The notes below the pieces were generated by a model that was not told the DNA's origin, searched no databases, and worked only from the letters and a program-made list of their open reading frames with translations. 64,000 nt of DNA, from contig PGXM01000007.1 in assembly GCA_002839155.1 (NCBI GenBank), forward strand, positions 1 through 64,000. Reading direction: 5' to 3'. Within the stretch, counting starts at the first letter, position 1. Each line of letters begins with the position of its first letter. Positions 1 through 9,013 of this stretch are shown here, in pieces. Origin of the DNA: Tenericutes bacterium HGW-Tenericutes-1 (GTDB lineage: Bacteria; Bacillota_I; Bacilli_A; Izemoplasmatales; Hujiaoplasmataceae). The position numbers were made by a program, and so were the translations under genes.

Positions 1-100
1 TTCAAAATCAACTGAAACGATTCAGTTATTTTGACATGCCTTTTATTTAAATACATTGAATTCAAATAAAACGTTGACAAAGATTATCTAATTTTTTATA

Positions 101-130
101 AAAAAAAGAGACTCTATGCTTTAGAGTCTC
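101..130 (-). terminator. Intrinsic terminator of the giant InlB-repeat lipoprotein gene
   Basis: A perfect 9-bp stem (GAGACTCTA at 108-116, TAGAGTCTC at 122-130) with a 5-nt loop is followed on the minus strand by a T-run (A-run at 101-107). It begins 8 bases after the stop codon of the 138-4514 gene. Confidence 0.9.
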
Positions 131-137
131 AAATTTT

Positions 138-3100
138 TTATTCAGCTGTTTTTGCGAAGTATTCAGTAATCATGATGACCGGTCCAAGACCTGGAACTTC
201 AGCCGATATTTCCATATATCTGCCTTCTTCAGGTGCTTGTCCAGTTACACCTACCACTTGATACGCTTGTTGCCAAGTAAAACCATAAGTGATCATAGCG
301 CCATATACATAGTAGGCTTGATCAGGCGTAATATTATGGAAAGCAGCCATGTATACAAGGTTTCCAGCGTCAGCTTGAGATAATGAGTAAGTCCCCATCA
401 TATAGCCAACAGCCATTAAGAAATTATTCGTATCAAGTAAATCATTGATTGCGAAAGCAAAGTTTCCGCCCATGATTCTTGGGTCCCCACTGCTTAAGAA
501 ATTGAATGCTTGGTCTACTGCAACCGGTGTTCCACTGGCATTTGGAATATTAAGTAAGAATTCAGAACCTGTATCGTTGACACCATTATTATCTGGGTCA
601 GTTGATGCTCCATCCAATGTTTTCGTTAATAAAACGAAATTAAACATTTCAGTTTCTAATCCTGTAACTGGATTTTCAATGAGACGAATAATGGACTTAT
701 TAAGTGCAGCGATGCCTTGATCGGTCATCCCTTTTATTTGTAGCGCAGCACTGGTCATGCCATAGGCTTTAAACCATGCTTCTTGACCTGAAACCCAGTT
801 ATTAACGGTTGTCAAGTTGTCTAAGTTAACCGTTGGATCTTCTGCTCCACCACTTCCAGAACGGTTGTCTTCAACGTGAATTGCTGCTCCACCGGATAAT
901 CCGATATCTGAAGCGGTAATGGTGATTTGGCTTGAAGCCCATCCAAAAATGGAGTTAGCCCATTCGTTATAGAAAGTTGAATGATCAATATGGGTTGTAA
1001 CAATTTCGCCACCAGTCGTATAGCCATAAGCGTTTGTTGTAACACCAATGGTCATGAGTCCGATGTTCGAATTGAAGATATGACTGTTACCATTACGAAC
1101 TGTGATACCAACATATCCCCCTGAGTTTCGGCTCATTAATTGTTCAGCGAGTAATATTTCCTCAGCGCTTTGTGAGTAGTTAATGGCAGGTGTTGATGTA
1201 TTACCAACGAGTGTTAAGTTATTGAAAGCAACGTGATTGTTATTGATGGTTGTACTTTGATAAACGTTATAGTATAAAATTGCGACTTGAACGCTAACAA
1301 CGTCGAATGAGCCATCAAAGCCTGTATCGGTAAATCCACCATCAGGATCAGAATTAACGGTCATATAAGGCAAATTCGAGCCATTGATGGTGAAATAGTT
1401 ACCATTAATAACTAAATTGTCATTATCGATTGCTCCACTCATACGAATGTATGGGTTCGCATAGATTTTGCCATTCGTGGCACCAGTTCTATCAGGTGTT
1501 GCATAACCGTTGACAGGTGAACCATCTTCATTGAGTTGGTTTGGAGCTAAGGTTGCTTCAATGGTTGAATGGATATTAATGGTTTGAACGTTAAAGTCTG
1601 CGAAGTAAGTTTTTAAGTCTGCGTCAGTAAAGACGTTATAACCACCGTTGACTTCAAATTCAAAAGACAAGGTGTCAGATTGAACTTTTGTTGCTTCATA
1701 TTTTGGATCAATCTCAACTTTAAATTGTTTGCCTTCTGCAGCTGTTTTAAAGTCAATGACATAATCCTCATTTATTGACAAATAAGTTGATAAATTCGTA
1801 GTTAGTTCATCATAGGAAGCACCATTCCATAAATAGAATGTGTAGAGCAATTCGGTATTGGTTTGTTCAACTCTAGTTCCCTTACTATTAAGAATTCTTA
1901 AATCAAAGTGGAAATCATTCTTTGAACCAATAAGATAAGGTGCAACCGTACTTGATAAGAACAACTCATTTTCTGGGTCAATAGATGAAATGTAATTATT
2001 TAAGTTTGATCCTAAAGCGAATTGACTAATATAAGTAACGACTTCACCTTGATAATATTTTGTTTCAAGCGTTAATGAATTATAGACACTAAAAGAGAAG
2101 TGACCAGGTGTTGCGTTCGTTGTTAGTTTATTGCTATTCGCAGAAATTAAACTGCCACCTTCAGTAATCGTGAATGTGTATTTAGCGTCAAAATTATAAA
2201 CCATGTCAGTATAGAAAATATACGTCGATACTTCTCCTGCTTTTTCAATTAAGAAGTAATCATAAATGAGTGTTTCATCGACAACTTCTACTGGATCAGC
2301 TTCTGTCACATGGGTGAACGTAGCTGAATACGGCGAAGACATTGAAGTTCCTGAAGCCCCTAAAGACATGATTTTAATCGTATGGGTTCCGGCATTATCT
2401 AAGATTTCAGTAACATATGTATAGGTTGTTATCGTTCCGGATTGAACATTGGTCAAAGGTGTAATGATTGATTCAACACCATCTAATAAGAGTTTAAATG
2501 AAGTTGGATAAAGAGAAGCCACGCCCTCAACATACCATGTAATCGTCGTGTCTGAAACATCCGTTACAACAGGTGTTGCTAGTTGGACTAATGATTCCCA
2601 TTTAGCATAAAGCGTTGATGAAATGCCTTCAAATGAACTGTATTTGAAAGTATCAAAATCGATTAAATTGGTATATGTTAATGAATCGTACCAGCCGATG
2701 AAGACAAATCCTGGCTTTGTTAAGTTCATTAACGCTGAAGTATTAGAAATAATATCCGTATTTGTTGGTTGTTCTTGAACAGCGATGTATTTAATAATCG
2801 ATCCGTCCATGAAGATAACACGTTTTAACGTATTGGAGAAATATAATGCCCCAACAACGATATTTGATTGAATGTTATTGAATACTTCTCGATCCCACAT
2901 GACATCTTTTCCGTCAACTGGGGTTAATGCTGGAATTTGAGTAAATGAGGACTTGTATTCAACAGTGAATACTTCGTCAATTTTGGTTCCTGCTGGGTTT
3001 TGTGTAAAAGTAATCGTAAATGTTTGTATTTCATAATGAACCACAACTGAAATCGTGGAAGCAATCGTAATTAATCCAGCTGGATCGGTATAATCAACAC

Positions 3101-4514
3101 CATCAACTGTATACTTAACAAAATCATAACCATCAATGACCACATTAGGCATATATGTTTCTAAATAGTCCATTTGAATAACCAATGGGTTGGATAATGT
3201 TGTTCCAGTTGATTTTGTAAATGAATAGACAACTGATAGATTATATGAACTTGCAAAATCCCATTTTGCATAAAGTGTTAATCCATTGAGTGGCATTTGT
3301 GTTTCAGATGTAAAGATAAATGGATTGCCAGTTACTTCTGCATTTAAATACCAACCTTGGAAAACCATATCGGTTAAAGTTGGATCTGCGGGAGCCGTAA
3401 TGTTAGATAAATAATCAGCAATAATTGGAGCGACGTCACTGCCGTCTCCAGTTTCAAAAGTTATGGTATATTCGATTGGGTCTAATATCATATTCACAGT
3501 TAAATTCGATGAAACATCTGTGAATGCTTTATCCCATCCGCCTAAAGTATAACCAGCAGGCGCTGTATATTCTGGTGCAGTTGCGTCATTTCCATAGAGA
3601 ACAGATACTGTTTCTAGAATGATACCATCGAGTCCTCTAAATGTTACAGAATATGTTTTTTTCGTATAATTCGCTACAATGGTTAAATCTCCAGTAATCG
3701 GATCATTAAAATCATAATCGAATCCAACAAAATCATAACCCGTAATTGTATCTGGTACATTCGGTTCAGTCAAGACTGTACCGTGAGTAACATCACTGGG
3801 TCCAAAAGAAGCATTACCAAGCAAAGTTTCCCCATCTTTGTTTATATAAGTGACGGTATATACTTTATCAGTATAAACGGCTGTCACAGTCATATCAGAA
3901 GTGATATTGGTAAAATCAGTTTGATCCCATACTCCATTTTTACCAGTTACTTCAGGAACAACAGGAATCAGTTCTGCACCTAAAGTGCCACCATGATTCA
4001 CCGATCTTGTATAAAGATCCTCCTCATCAACGACGAATGTAATTGTATAAGTATTGATTAAAAATGATGCAGTAATTGTTAAATCAGATTTGATATTCGT
4101 TCCTTCACTGCTCCAACCCGTGAAAGTATATCCTTCTTTAGTTGGATTTGGTGGTAGAACTGCATCTTCGTCATAATTGACTTCTTGCGTTGCAACAACG
4201 CCATCAATTGAGATTGAGACAGTAAAAACAATCGGATTCCATTTTGCATATAACGTTATATTATCCGTTATAGTAACTTCTGGATCAAATTCAGTTTCTA
4301 AGGTATCATCTGTGTACCAACCGTCAAAGGTATATCCGGTTTTTGTTGGTTCTTCTAAATCATATAAATCTAATTCAAGCGTTAATTTAACATCGGCGAT
4401 GTCATTTCCGCCGTTTGTTTCAAACGAAATAGTGATGCCTGATTCACAGGCTACTAAGAAGAGCATACCGACAAGTAGCATCGCTACTGTCAAGATTTTT
4501 TTCATGGTGTTCAA
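138..4514 (-). CDS. Giant surface lipoprotein with about nine InlB-type B repeats and a beta-helix-like region
   Basis: This is a cell-surface lipoprotein of about 1455 residues. The N-terminus (MKK..., hydrophobic core, LVAC) is a lipoprotein signal with the lipid-carrying Cys about 20 residues after MKK. Residues ~35-640 hold about nine tandem Listeria/Bacteroides-type (Flg_new/InlB B) repeats, recognised by recurring YTITF-like strands, GYTFxGW turns and LYAKW endings. A Fn3-like stretch follows. Residues ~980-1230 are rich in short N/T/G-rich strands (for example NGNYFTING, HSTFYNEW), which suggests a right-handed parallel beta-helix of the pectate-lyase or adhesin type. No catalytic motif was recognised. 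Start: the GGGGG ribosome site at 4524-4528 lies 9 nt before a TTG at 4514 but 18 nt before the ATG at 4505, so the TTG fits better; the ATG remains possible. It is the last gene after the ABC transporter cluster 4563-8826, which might export or maintain it (inference). The role is probably adhesion or polysaccharide binding. Confidence 0.85.
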   Translation of the reverse strand: MNTMKKILTVAMLLVGMLFLVACESGITISFETNGGNDIADVKLTLELDLYDLEEPTKTGYTFDGWYTDDTLETEFDPEVTITDNITLYAKWNPIVFTVSISIDGVVATQEVNYDEDAVLPPNPTKEGYTFTGWSSEGTNIKSDLTITASFLINTYTITFVVDEEDLYTRSVNHGGTLGAELIPVVPEVTGKNGVWDQTDFTNITSDMTVTAVYTDKVYTVTYINKDGETLLGNASFGPSDVTHGTVLTEPNVPDTITGYDFVGFDYDFNDPITGDLTIVANYTKKTYSVTFRGLDGIILETVSVLYGNDATAPEYTAPAGYTLGGWDKAFTDVSSNLTVNMILDPIEYTITFETGDGSDVAPIIADYLSNITAPADPTLTDMVFQGWYLNAEVTGNPFIFTSETQMPLNGLTLYAKWDFASSYNLSVVYSFTKSTGTTLSNPLVIQMDYLETYMPNVVIDGYDFVKYTVDGVDYTDPAGLITIASTISVVVHYEIQTFTITFTQNPAGTKIDEVFTVEYKSSFTQIPALTPVDGKDVMWDREVFNNIQSNIVVGALYFSNTLKRVIFMDGSIIKYIAVQEQPTNTDIISNTSALMNLTKPGFVFIGWYDSLTYTNLIDFDTFKYSSFEGISSTLYAKWESLVQLATPVVTDVSDTTITWYVEGVASLYPTSFKLLLDGVESIITPLTNVQSGTITTYTYVTEILDNAGTHTIKIMSLGASGTSMSSPYSATFTHVTEADPVEVVDETLIYDYFLIEKAGEVSTYIFYTDMVYNFDAKYTFTITEGGSLISANSNKLTTNATPGHFSFSVYNSLTLETKYYQGEVVTYISQFALGSNLNNYISSIDPENELFLSSTVAPYLIGSKNDFHFDLRILNSKGTRVEQTNTELLYTFYLWNGASYDELTTNLSTYLSINEDYVIDFKTAAEGKQFKVEIDPKYEATKVQSDTLSFEFEVNGGYNVFTDADLKTYFADFNVQTINIHSTIEATLAPNQLNEDGSPVNGYATPDRTGATNGKIYANPYIRMSGAIDNDNLVINGNYFTINGSNLPYMTVNSDPDGGFTDTGFDGSFDVVSVQVAILYYNVYQSTTINNNHVAFNNLTLVGNTSTPAINYSQSAEEILLAEQLMSRNSGGYVGITVRNGNSHIFNSNIGLMTIGVTTNAYGYTTGGEIVTTHIDHSTFYNEWANSIFGWASSQITITASDIGLSGGAAIHVEDNRSGSGGAEDPTVNLDNLTTVNNWVSGQEAWFKAYGMTSAALQIKGMTDQGIAALNKSIIRLIENPVTGLETEMFNFVLLTKTLDGASTDPDNNGVNDTGSEFLLNIPNASGTPVAVDQAFNFLSSGDPRIMGGNFAFAINDLLDTNNFLMAVGYMMGTYSLSQADAGNLVYMAAFHNITPDQAYYVYGAMITYGFTWQQAYQVVGVTGQAPEEGRYMEISAEVPGLGPVIMITEYFAKTAE

Positions 4515-4562
4515 TGTTTTTTTCCCCCTATTATGTAATACATATAACACTTAACAATCATT

Positions 4563-5012
4563 TTAGAAAATATCTGGGTCATCAATGATAATCTCTGATG
4601 GAGGTAAGAACATTAAAGTAATTTCATCTTTAATTTGTGTGTTCTTGTCCCAAATTGTCACCGTCACAGTCGTTCCAATTTTATCAATTTCAAAAATAAC
4701 ATAAACGACTGATTTCATATCATCAACTCTCGCAGTTACGCCAGATTGATTGGTTGAAGCCTTGATTTTCGAATCTGCATTAATCGGTCCTACGGTAAAA
4801 GCAATCTCATAAATATAATCGTCTTCGGTAATCGTATCGACAACGCTCTTAATTTTATCACCATCGCTGTTCTTTAAATCAAAATCAGGGATTGTGATGG
4901 AAACAACACTCGGTCGGTCATTCGATTCGGGTAAAGAACCCCAGACACTGATTGCCATAATAGACAATGCACTGAGGATAAATACGAGAAGAACGATTAT
5001 CTTTTTATTCAT
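4563..5012 (-). CDS. Small membrane-anchored extracytoplasmic protein of unknown function
   Basis: This 149-residue protein has one N-terminal hydrophobic segment (residues ~4-24) with no lipobox cysteine, so it is a signal anchor or an uncleaved signal. The rest looks like a small beta-rich extracellular domain with alternating V/I/T strands and no recognisable motif. The ribosome site AAGGTGG lies 7 nt before the ATG and overlaps the stop codon of the upstream ABC permease gene, so the two genes are co-transcribed and probably translationally coupled. I do not recognise the family. The position suggests an accessory subunit of the ABC system or a partner of the downstream lipoprotein (inference). 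Confidence 0.75.
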   Translation of the reverse strand: MNKKIIVLLVFILSALSIMAISVWGSLPESNDRPSVVSITIPDFDLKNSDGDKIKSVVDTITEDDYIYEIAFTVGPINADSKIKASTNQSGVTARVDDMKSVVYVIFEIDKIGTTVTVTIWDKNTQIKDEITLMFLPPSEIIIDDPDIF

Positions 5013-5024
5013 AAAATCACCACC

Positions 5025-6635
5025 TTAAAACTCTATTTCTCGAAAGTATACTTTCAAAAAATTACTAAATAAATAAAACCTTATGACTAAAAACGCAAAT
5101 GCTAACAGAATAATTCTTAACCATCCCGTAGCATAATTTTCTATCAGCAGAAACGCTGATATTCCGCCAAAAATGATACTGAGGACTAAACCAATGACAA
5201 TCGATTTAGACACATTCTCATTATTGGTTAGTGATGCAGTTGCGGCGTAATCCGATAATTTCGGATTCAGTAAGTCAATTTGAAAACTCCACAAGATATG
5301 GCCGCTATTGACAAAAACCACGACAGCAAACATGAGCCAAATATCCGTGGGTGAAAACTGCGGTAAAGACAATTGAAATAAGACAAAGATTAACAATATG
5401 ATAAAGGTTGAAGCAATCATATTAAATGCCACTTTTGCCCAAGCCATTTTCTTGGTATCAGATGGAGCGGTTTTTAATAGTACAAATTCAGCTCCTTCTA
5501 CAGAGATAGCTGTCGCAGATGCCGTATTGGATGCAGTCACTAATAACAAACTGATCATGATATCAAAAGCGATGACTAATTTAGTTCCAAAGGTTGAACG
5601 ATCGATACCAATATAAATATAGTTCAAAACGTAGACAACAAATGGAAATAATATGAGCAAGACATAATTTGATAACATTTCATTGGAACTTCTGATTGAA
5701 ATCGTGAATTCTTTTTTGAAAAAGGTCCAAAACAAATTTTTACTAACTTTATTGGTGCCTTTATGTTTCTTTGTCACGGCATATTCGGATGTATGTGATG
5801 CTAAATTAAAGAACAATGGACGTGATATTAAAACAACTAACGCAATTAATACAAACAGGACGCCAAACACAATTCCATAATTAGATAAGACATTGATTCC
5901 AAATAACAATCTTCCAATATTCGCATAAATTAAAGCATATTTAGCAGACGACTGCATAAATACAGTTAATGAAGTCACAAATTTGTTATATAAAGCTACA
6001 ATGCGAATCGGAGTTGGTATTTCATCGAGTAGACCTGTTAATCCCAAAAATACGAATACCCCAAAAATAATTAATAAGACTAATGTAACGACATTTCTAG
6101 TTTGTAAGAACTGCCTTATGTACATAATGGGTATTGATATAATAGCAGCTAGTAAAACTGGAAGTAATGGCAAGATGAAAATCATCGTTAAAATATTCAA
6201 ATAAAAGGTCAACGGTAAATTACTAATAACACCAAACGCAATCAACAAAGGCACCAAAAATGATAAGTTCTTTAAAAATTCGTTGATATAAAACACTAAT
6301 AATTTACTAGTAAATACTTCATCATGTTTCGCAGGGAATGAAAGTAATATTGCATTGTCTTTACTTGCATATAAATCAACCATTAATCCTGTCGTACAAG
6401 CAATAATACTGGTTAATTGAGTAACGAATAAAACAAAGATAATAAAGTACACGTTAACTGGGATATATAATACGTTATTAAAGAAATAGAGCATGAAAAT
6501 CATGACAACGGTAATAACAATGAGACCCAATAATCTTAGGGCAAGATTCGCAATGAACTTCTTTTGATTGGTAATCTTTAATTTCATCTTGCTAGATAAT
6601 TGAATCATTGTCAGGATGAATAACCGCCTGAACAT
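5025..6635 (-). CDS. ABC transporter permease (ABC-2-like, polytopic)
   Basis: This 536-residue integral membrane protein has about 12 hydrophobic segments spread over the whole length and no ATP-binding motif. It resembles the large two-copy permeases that pair with a single ABC ATPase in Firmicutes. The gene follows directly after the ATPase fusion gene. An upstream in-frame ATG at 6656 would overlap that gene but has no ribosome site. The ATG at 6635 is preceded by AAAGGA at a spacing of 8 and gives MFRRLF, so I use it. The stop codon sits inside the ribosome site of the next gene, 5012-4563. The substrate cannot be read from the sequence; export of a lipid, peptide or surface component is the usual role of such systems. 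Confidence 0.8.
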   Translation of the reverse strand: MFRRLFILTMIQLSSKMKLKITNQKKFIANLALRLLGLIVITVVMIFMLYFFNNVLYIPVNVYFIIFVLFVTQLTSIIACTTGLMVDLYASKDNAILLSFPAKHDEVFTSKLLVFYINEFLKNLSFLVPLLIAFGVISNLPLTFYLNILTMIFILPLLPVLLAAIISIPIMYIRQFLQTRNVVTLVLLIIFGVFVFLGLTGLLDEIPTPIRIVALYNKFVTSLTVFMQSSAKYALIYANIGRLLFGINVLSNYGIVFGVLFVLIALVVLISRPLFFNLASHTSEYAVTKKHKGTNKVSKNLFWTFFKKEFTISIRSSNEMLSNYVLLILFPFVVYVLNYIYIGIDRSTFGTKLVIAFDIMISLLLVTASNTASATAISVEGAEFVLLKTAPSDTKKMAWAKVAFNMIASTFIILLIFVLFQLSLPQFSPTDIWLMFAVVVFVNSGHILWSFQIDLLNPKLSDYAATASLTNNENVSKSIVIGLVLSIIFGGISAFLLIENYATGWLRIILLAFAFLVIRFYLFSNFLKVYFREIEF

Positions 6636-6639
6636 TGAA

Positions 6640-8826
6640 TTAATCCTTTTTGACATGAAGCAAGTATAATTGCTCGAGTGTCAGTCCTTGATCTTTTAAT
6701 TTCGCTACTTCAAAAATGCCAACAAGTTGTCCTTTTCGAATAATCGCAATTCGGTCGCATATTTTTTCAACCACTTCAATCACGTGCGAAGAGAAAAACA
6801 CAGTGTTACCTCTATTAGCGTGTTCACGCATCTCTTCTTTGATTTGATGCGATGATGTAGGGTCTAATCCCGTTAATGGTTCATCCAAAATCCATACTTT
6901 TGGATCATGAATGAGGGAGGAAATAACAACGAGTTTTTGTTTCATGCCATGCGAGTAACTCTTAATTTCGTTATCAATCGCATCAGTTAATGCAAAACGC
7001 TCTAAATAATGGTTCAATCTTTCATCGCGTTCTTTTTGCGGAACCATGTATAAATCTGCGACATAATTGATATATTCTCTTCCAGTTAATCGTTCATAGA
7101 CAGCATGGTTATCAGATACATACCCAATATTTAATTTAGCTTCTAATGGATGGGTTTTGATGTTATAACCACAGATTTCCATATCCCCTTCAGTAATCGA
7201 CTGAATCCCTACAAGACTTTTAATGGTCGTCGATTTGCCTGCACCATTATGACCTAAGAATCCAAACACTTCTCCACCTTTGACGGTTAACGAAAAATCA
7301 TCGACTGCGTAATATTTAGAGGAACCATAACGTTTTCTAAAATGCGTTATTTTAATCATATCAGTTCCGTTATAATTTTCTTTGTTTTCAAGTTCACTCT
7401 TCTTCTTCAAAGCATTCACCCCTAATAAGTCTAGTTTCATTTTTTTGCGTTTATCAAGCATGTCATAGTACTGATCAAACGCTTTGAAGAGCATATCATA
7501 AATCGCCCATGTTATAAACATCATGATAATGAAACCAACATATAACATGATGTGATATAACCAGAAGAATCTTAATGTCACCGTTTCTGAAACTCTAATG
7601 GAAAATACATAAGAAAACTGAAGTCTTTCAAGGCCTAACATCCCACTGATATGATCAGAGTACAAGAAGAAATAATCGACACTCTCATAATTATTAAACC
7701 AAGCGTTGATGAGTGCCATTGATACAAAGTACAAACTAAAGATAAAAATAGCTTTATACATCATTTTTAATGTGGGTCGTTCAAAGACGCGTAAAGCGAC
7801 CCCTAAAACCGGTAATACAAACGCATAAATATGATTATACCAGTATCCAACTGATGAGATGGTAAAAGCATCAATGGTATAGTTTGGTAAAAGAATCGCA
7901 AAAGCAGCTCCGACAACATTCACAAAATAACTGAAATAAAATACGCCTCTTAATTTAAATACGTAGGCAAAAAACATCATGATGATTGCGGTATTGCAAA
8001 GATGAAGCGGGAGTCCTCCGAGTCCTGATCGACGAATGTAGAAAAATTGAAAGAATCCCGATAATGCGAGAATAACAAAGAATAAATTCTTGTCTTCTTG
8101 TTTTTTGTTTCTCATGAGCAAATACCCTAATATCATGAAAACAAACGTAAAGTAGATTGTTATTCGATGGATTGGCGTGAATTCATCAGCGATAACCCCT
8201 GAATTTCCAAAAAGATTATAAAGCAGAGATTGAGGCATAAAAGCAGCTAATGAAACAAACGTGACAAAAGCGGCACGCCGTATTAAAGTAACATTTAAGT
8301 ACGTCGTTTTATTGGTTAATACGGTATGTAAATTTAAGACGGTTATAACGCCTAACAAAACTGTTTCAATCATGTATTGAATGCTTCTTAAAGAAAGTAA
8401 ATCAGGATTTCCAGGTCCAAAGAAAGCAATTAAATGTGATTTGAAAAAGATAATATTCAGAATGATAACAAGGGTTCCGATAAAGCCTAAGGAGAGTTTC
8501 AAAGAGGGTTGTTTAAAATAACCACTGACAATTCCAAAAGCAACAAACATGACGGTCAACCATCGTAAAAACAAGATGAAGAACGTTTTAAACCCAGTAA
8601 AGAACCATGTTGATTCAGGTGATATGGCGGAAGACTGAACTATTTTAAGAAGGTTAAATGTTCCATCAATCAAGTCTGAAGAAAATAAACGAAACATATA
8701 GACGACAAATAAAGTAACGCTTAATATTCTGAGTATCAATGAAAAATCAATTTTTGATTTTTGAGATAAATATATCAAAATAAATGCGATAAGAGCTATA
8801 AAAACAGGCAAAATCAAGTAAATCAC
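6640..8826 (-). CDS. Fusion of a YwaF-like multi-pass membrane domain and an ABC ATPase
   Basis: This is a 728-residue two-part protein. Residues 1 to ~460 are membrane-embedded with about 11 hydrophobic segments. Within this, residues ~210-400 resemble the YwaF/TIGR02206 family (LPLHLCNTAI and following helices). After a charged linker (KKKSELENKE), residues 490-728 are a complete ABC ATPase: Walker A GHNGAGKS at 525-532, signature SHGMKQK at ~625-631, Walker B WILDEP at ~645-650, then an SSH switch. It looks like the ATPase of a bacitracin/antibiotic-type exporter and must serve the permease encoded next (5025-6635). The start is a GTG after GGTGATGG. A weak ribosome-like CGGAAC precedes the internal ATG at 7359, so a free ATPase might also be made. 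A YwaF-ABC fusion is unusual; normally these are separate proteins. Confidence 0.85.
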   Translation of the reverse strand: MIYLILPVFIALIAFILIYLSQKSKIDFSLILRILSVTLFVVYMFRLFSSDLIDGTFNLLKIVQSSAISPESTWFFTGFKTFFILFLRWLTVMFVAFGIVSGYFKQPSLKLSLGFIGTLVIILNIIFFKSHLIAFFGPGNPDLLSLRSIQYMIETVLLGVITVLNLHTVLTNKTTYLNVTLIRRAAFVTFVSLAAFMPQSLLYNLFGNSGVIADEFTPIHRITIYFTFVFMILGYLLMRNKKQEDKNLFFVILALSGFFQFFYIRRSGLGGLPLHLCNTAIIMMFFAYVFKLRGVFYFSYFVNVVGAAFAILLPNYTIDAFTISSVGYWYNHIYAFVLPVLGVALRVFERPTLKMMYKAIFIFSLYFVSMALINAWFNNYESVDYFFLYSDHISGMLGLERLQFSYVFSIRVSETVTLRFFWLYHIMLYVGFIIMMFITWAIYDMLFKAFDQYYDMLDKRKKMKLDLLGVNALKKKSELENKENYNGTDMIKITHFRKRYGSSKYYAVDDFSLTVKGGEVFGFLGHNGAGKSTTIKSLVGIQSITEGDMEICGYNIKTHPLEAKLNIGYVSDNHAVYERLTGREYINYVADLYMVPQKERDERLNHYLERFALTDAIDNEIKSYSHGMKQKLVVISSLIHDPKVWILDEPLTGLDPTSSHQIKEEMREHANRGNTVFFSSHVIEVVEKICDRIAIIRKGQLVGIFEVAKLKDQGLTLEQLYLLHVKKD

Positions 8827-8872
8827 ACCATCACCATCAATTCAGTATTAACTAAAAAAATACTACTAAAAT

Positions 8873-8891
8873 ATCTTAACTTTGTTAAGAT
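8873..8891. promoter_or_regulatory. Perfect inverted repeat upstream of the ABC-fusion operon
   Basis: ATCTTAAC, TTT, GTTAAGAT: 8-bp perfect arms with a 3-nt spacer, 46 bases before the start of the 6640-8826 gene. There is no T-run on the minus strand, so it is more likely an operator than a terminator. Which protein would bind is unknown. Confidence 0.45.
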
Positions 8892-8967
8892 GCTACTAAT
8901 GCATAATATAATATATCATATTTATCATGAAAATACCACATCATTATGTATTATAGTCATTAATAAT

Positions 8968-8996
8968 AAAAAAAACCTCAATAATGTTTTGAGGTT
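8968..8996 (-). terminator. Intrinsic terminator of the exonuclease gene
   Basis: Stem AACCTCAA (8974-8981) / TTGAGGTT (8989-8996) with a 7-nt loop, followed on the minus strand by a T-run (A-run 8968-8975). It lies 18 bases past the stop of the 9014-9916 gene. Confidence 0.88.
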
Positions 8997-9013
8997 CAAA
9001 CAATTAAAAATTT

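Noticed and set aside
10-27. Hairpin AACTGAA-ACGA-TTCAGTT at the left edge
   Set aside because: No convincing T-run on either strand and the neighbouring gene is outside the window.
74-102. Plus-strand promoter-like TTGACA-17-TATAAA
   Set aside because: It points into the terminator and the 3' end of a minus-strand gene with no plus-strand gene behind it; chance in AT-rich sequence is likely, though an antisense RNA cannot be excluded.
4532-4544. Palindrome TATGTA-A-TACATA upstream of the InlB-repeat lipoprotein
   Set aside because: The half-sites match the glucan operator but the spacing is 1 instead of 6, so it is probably not the same site.
4177-4554. Plus-strand open frame of 125 codons opposite the lipoprotein gene
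   Set aside because: It is a shadow frame of a well-supported gene, with no ribosome site and no family resemblance. The same holds for 21236-21583 and 52800-53102.
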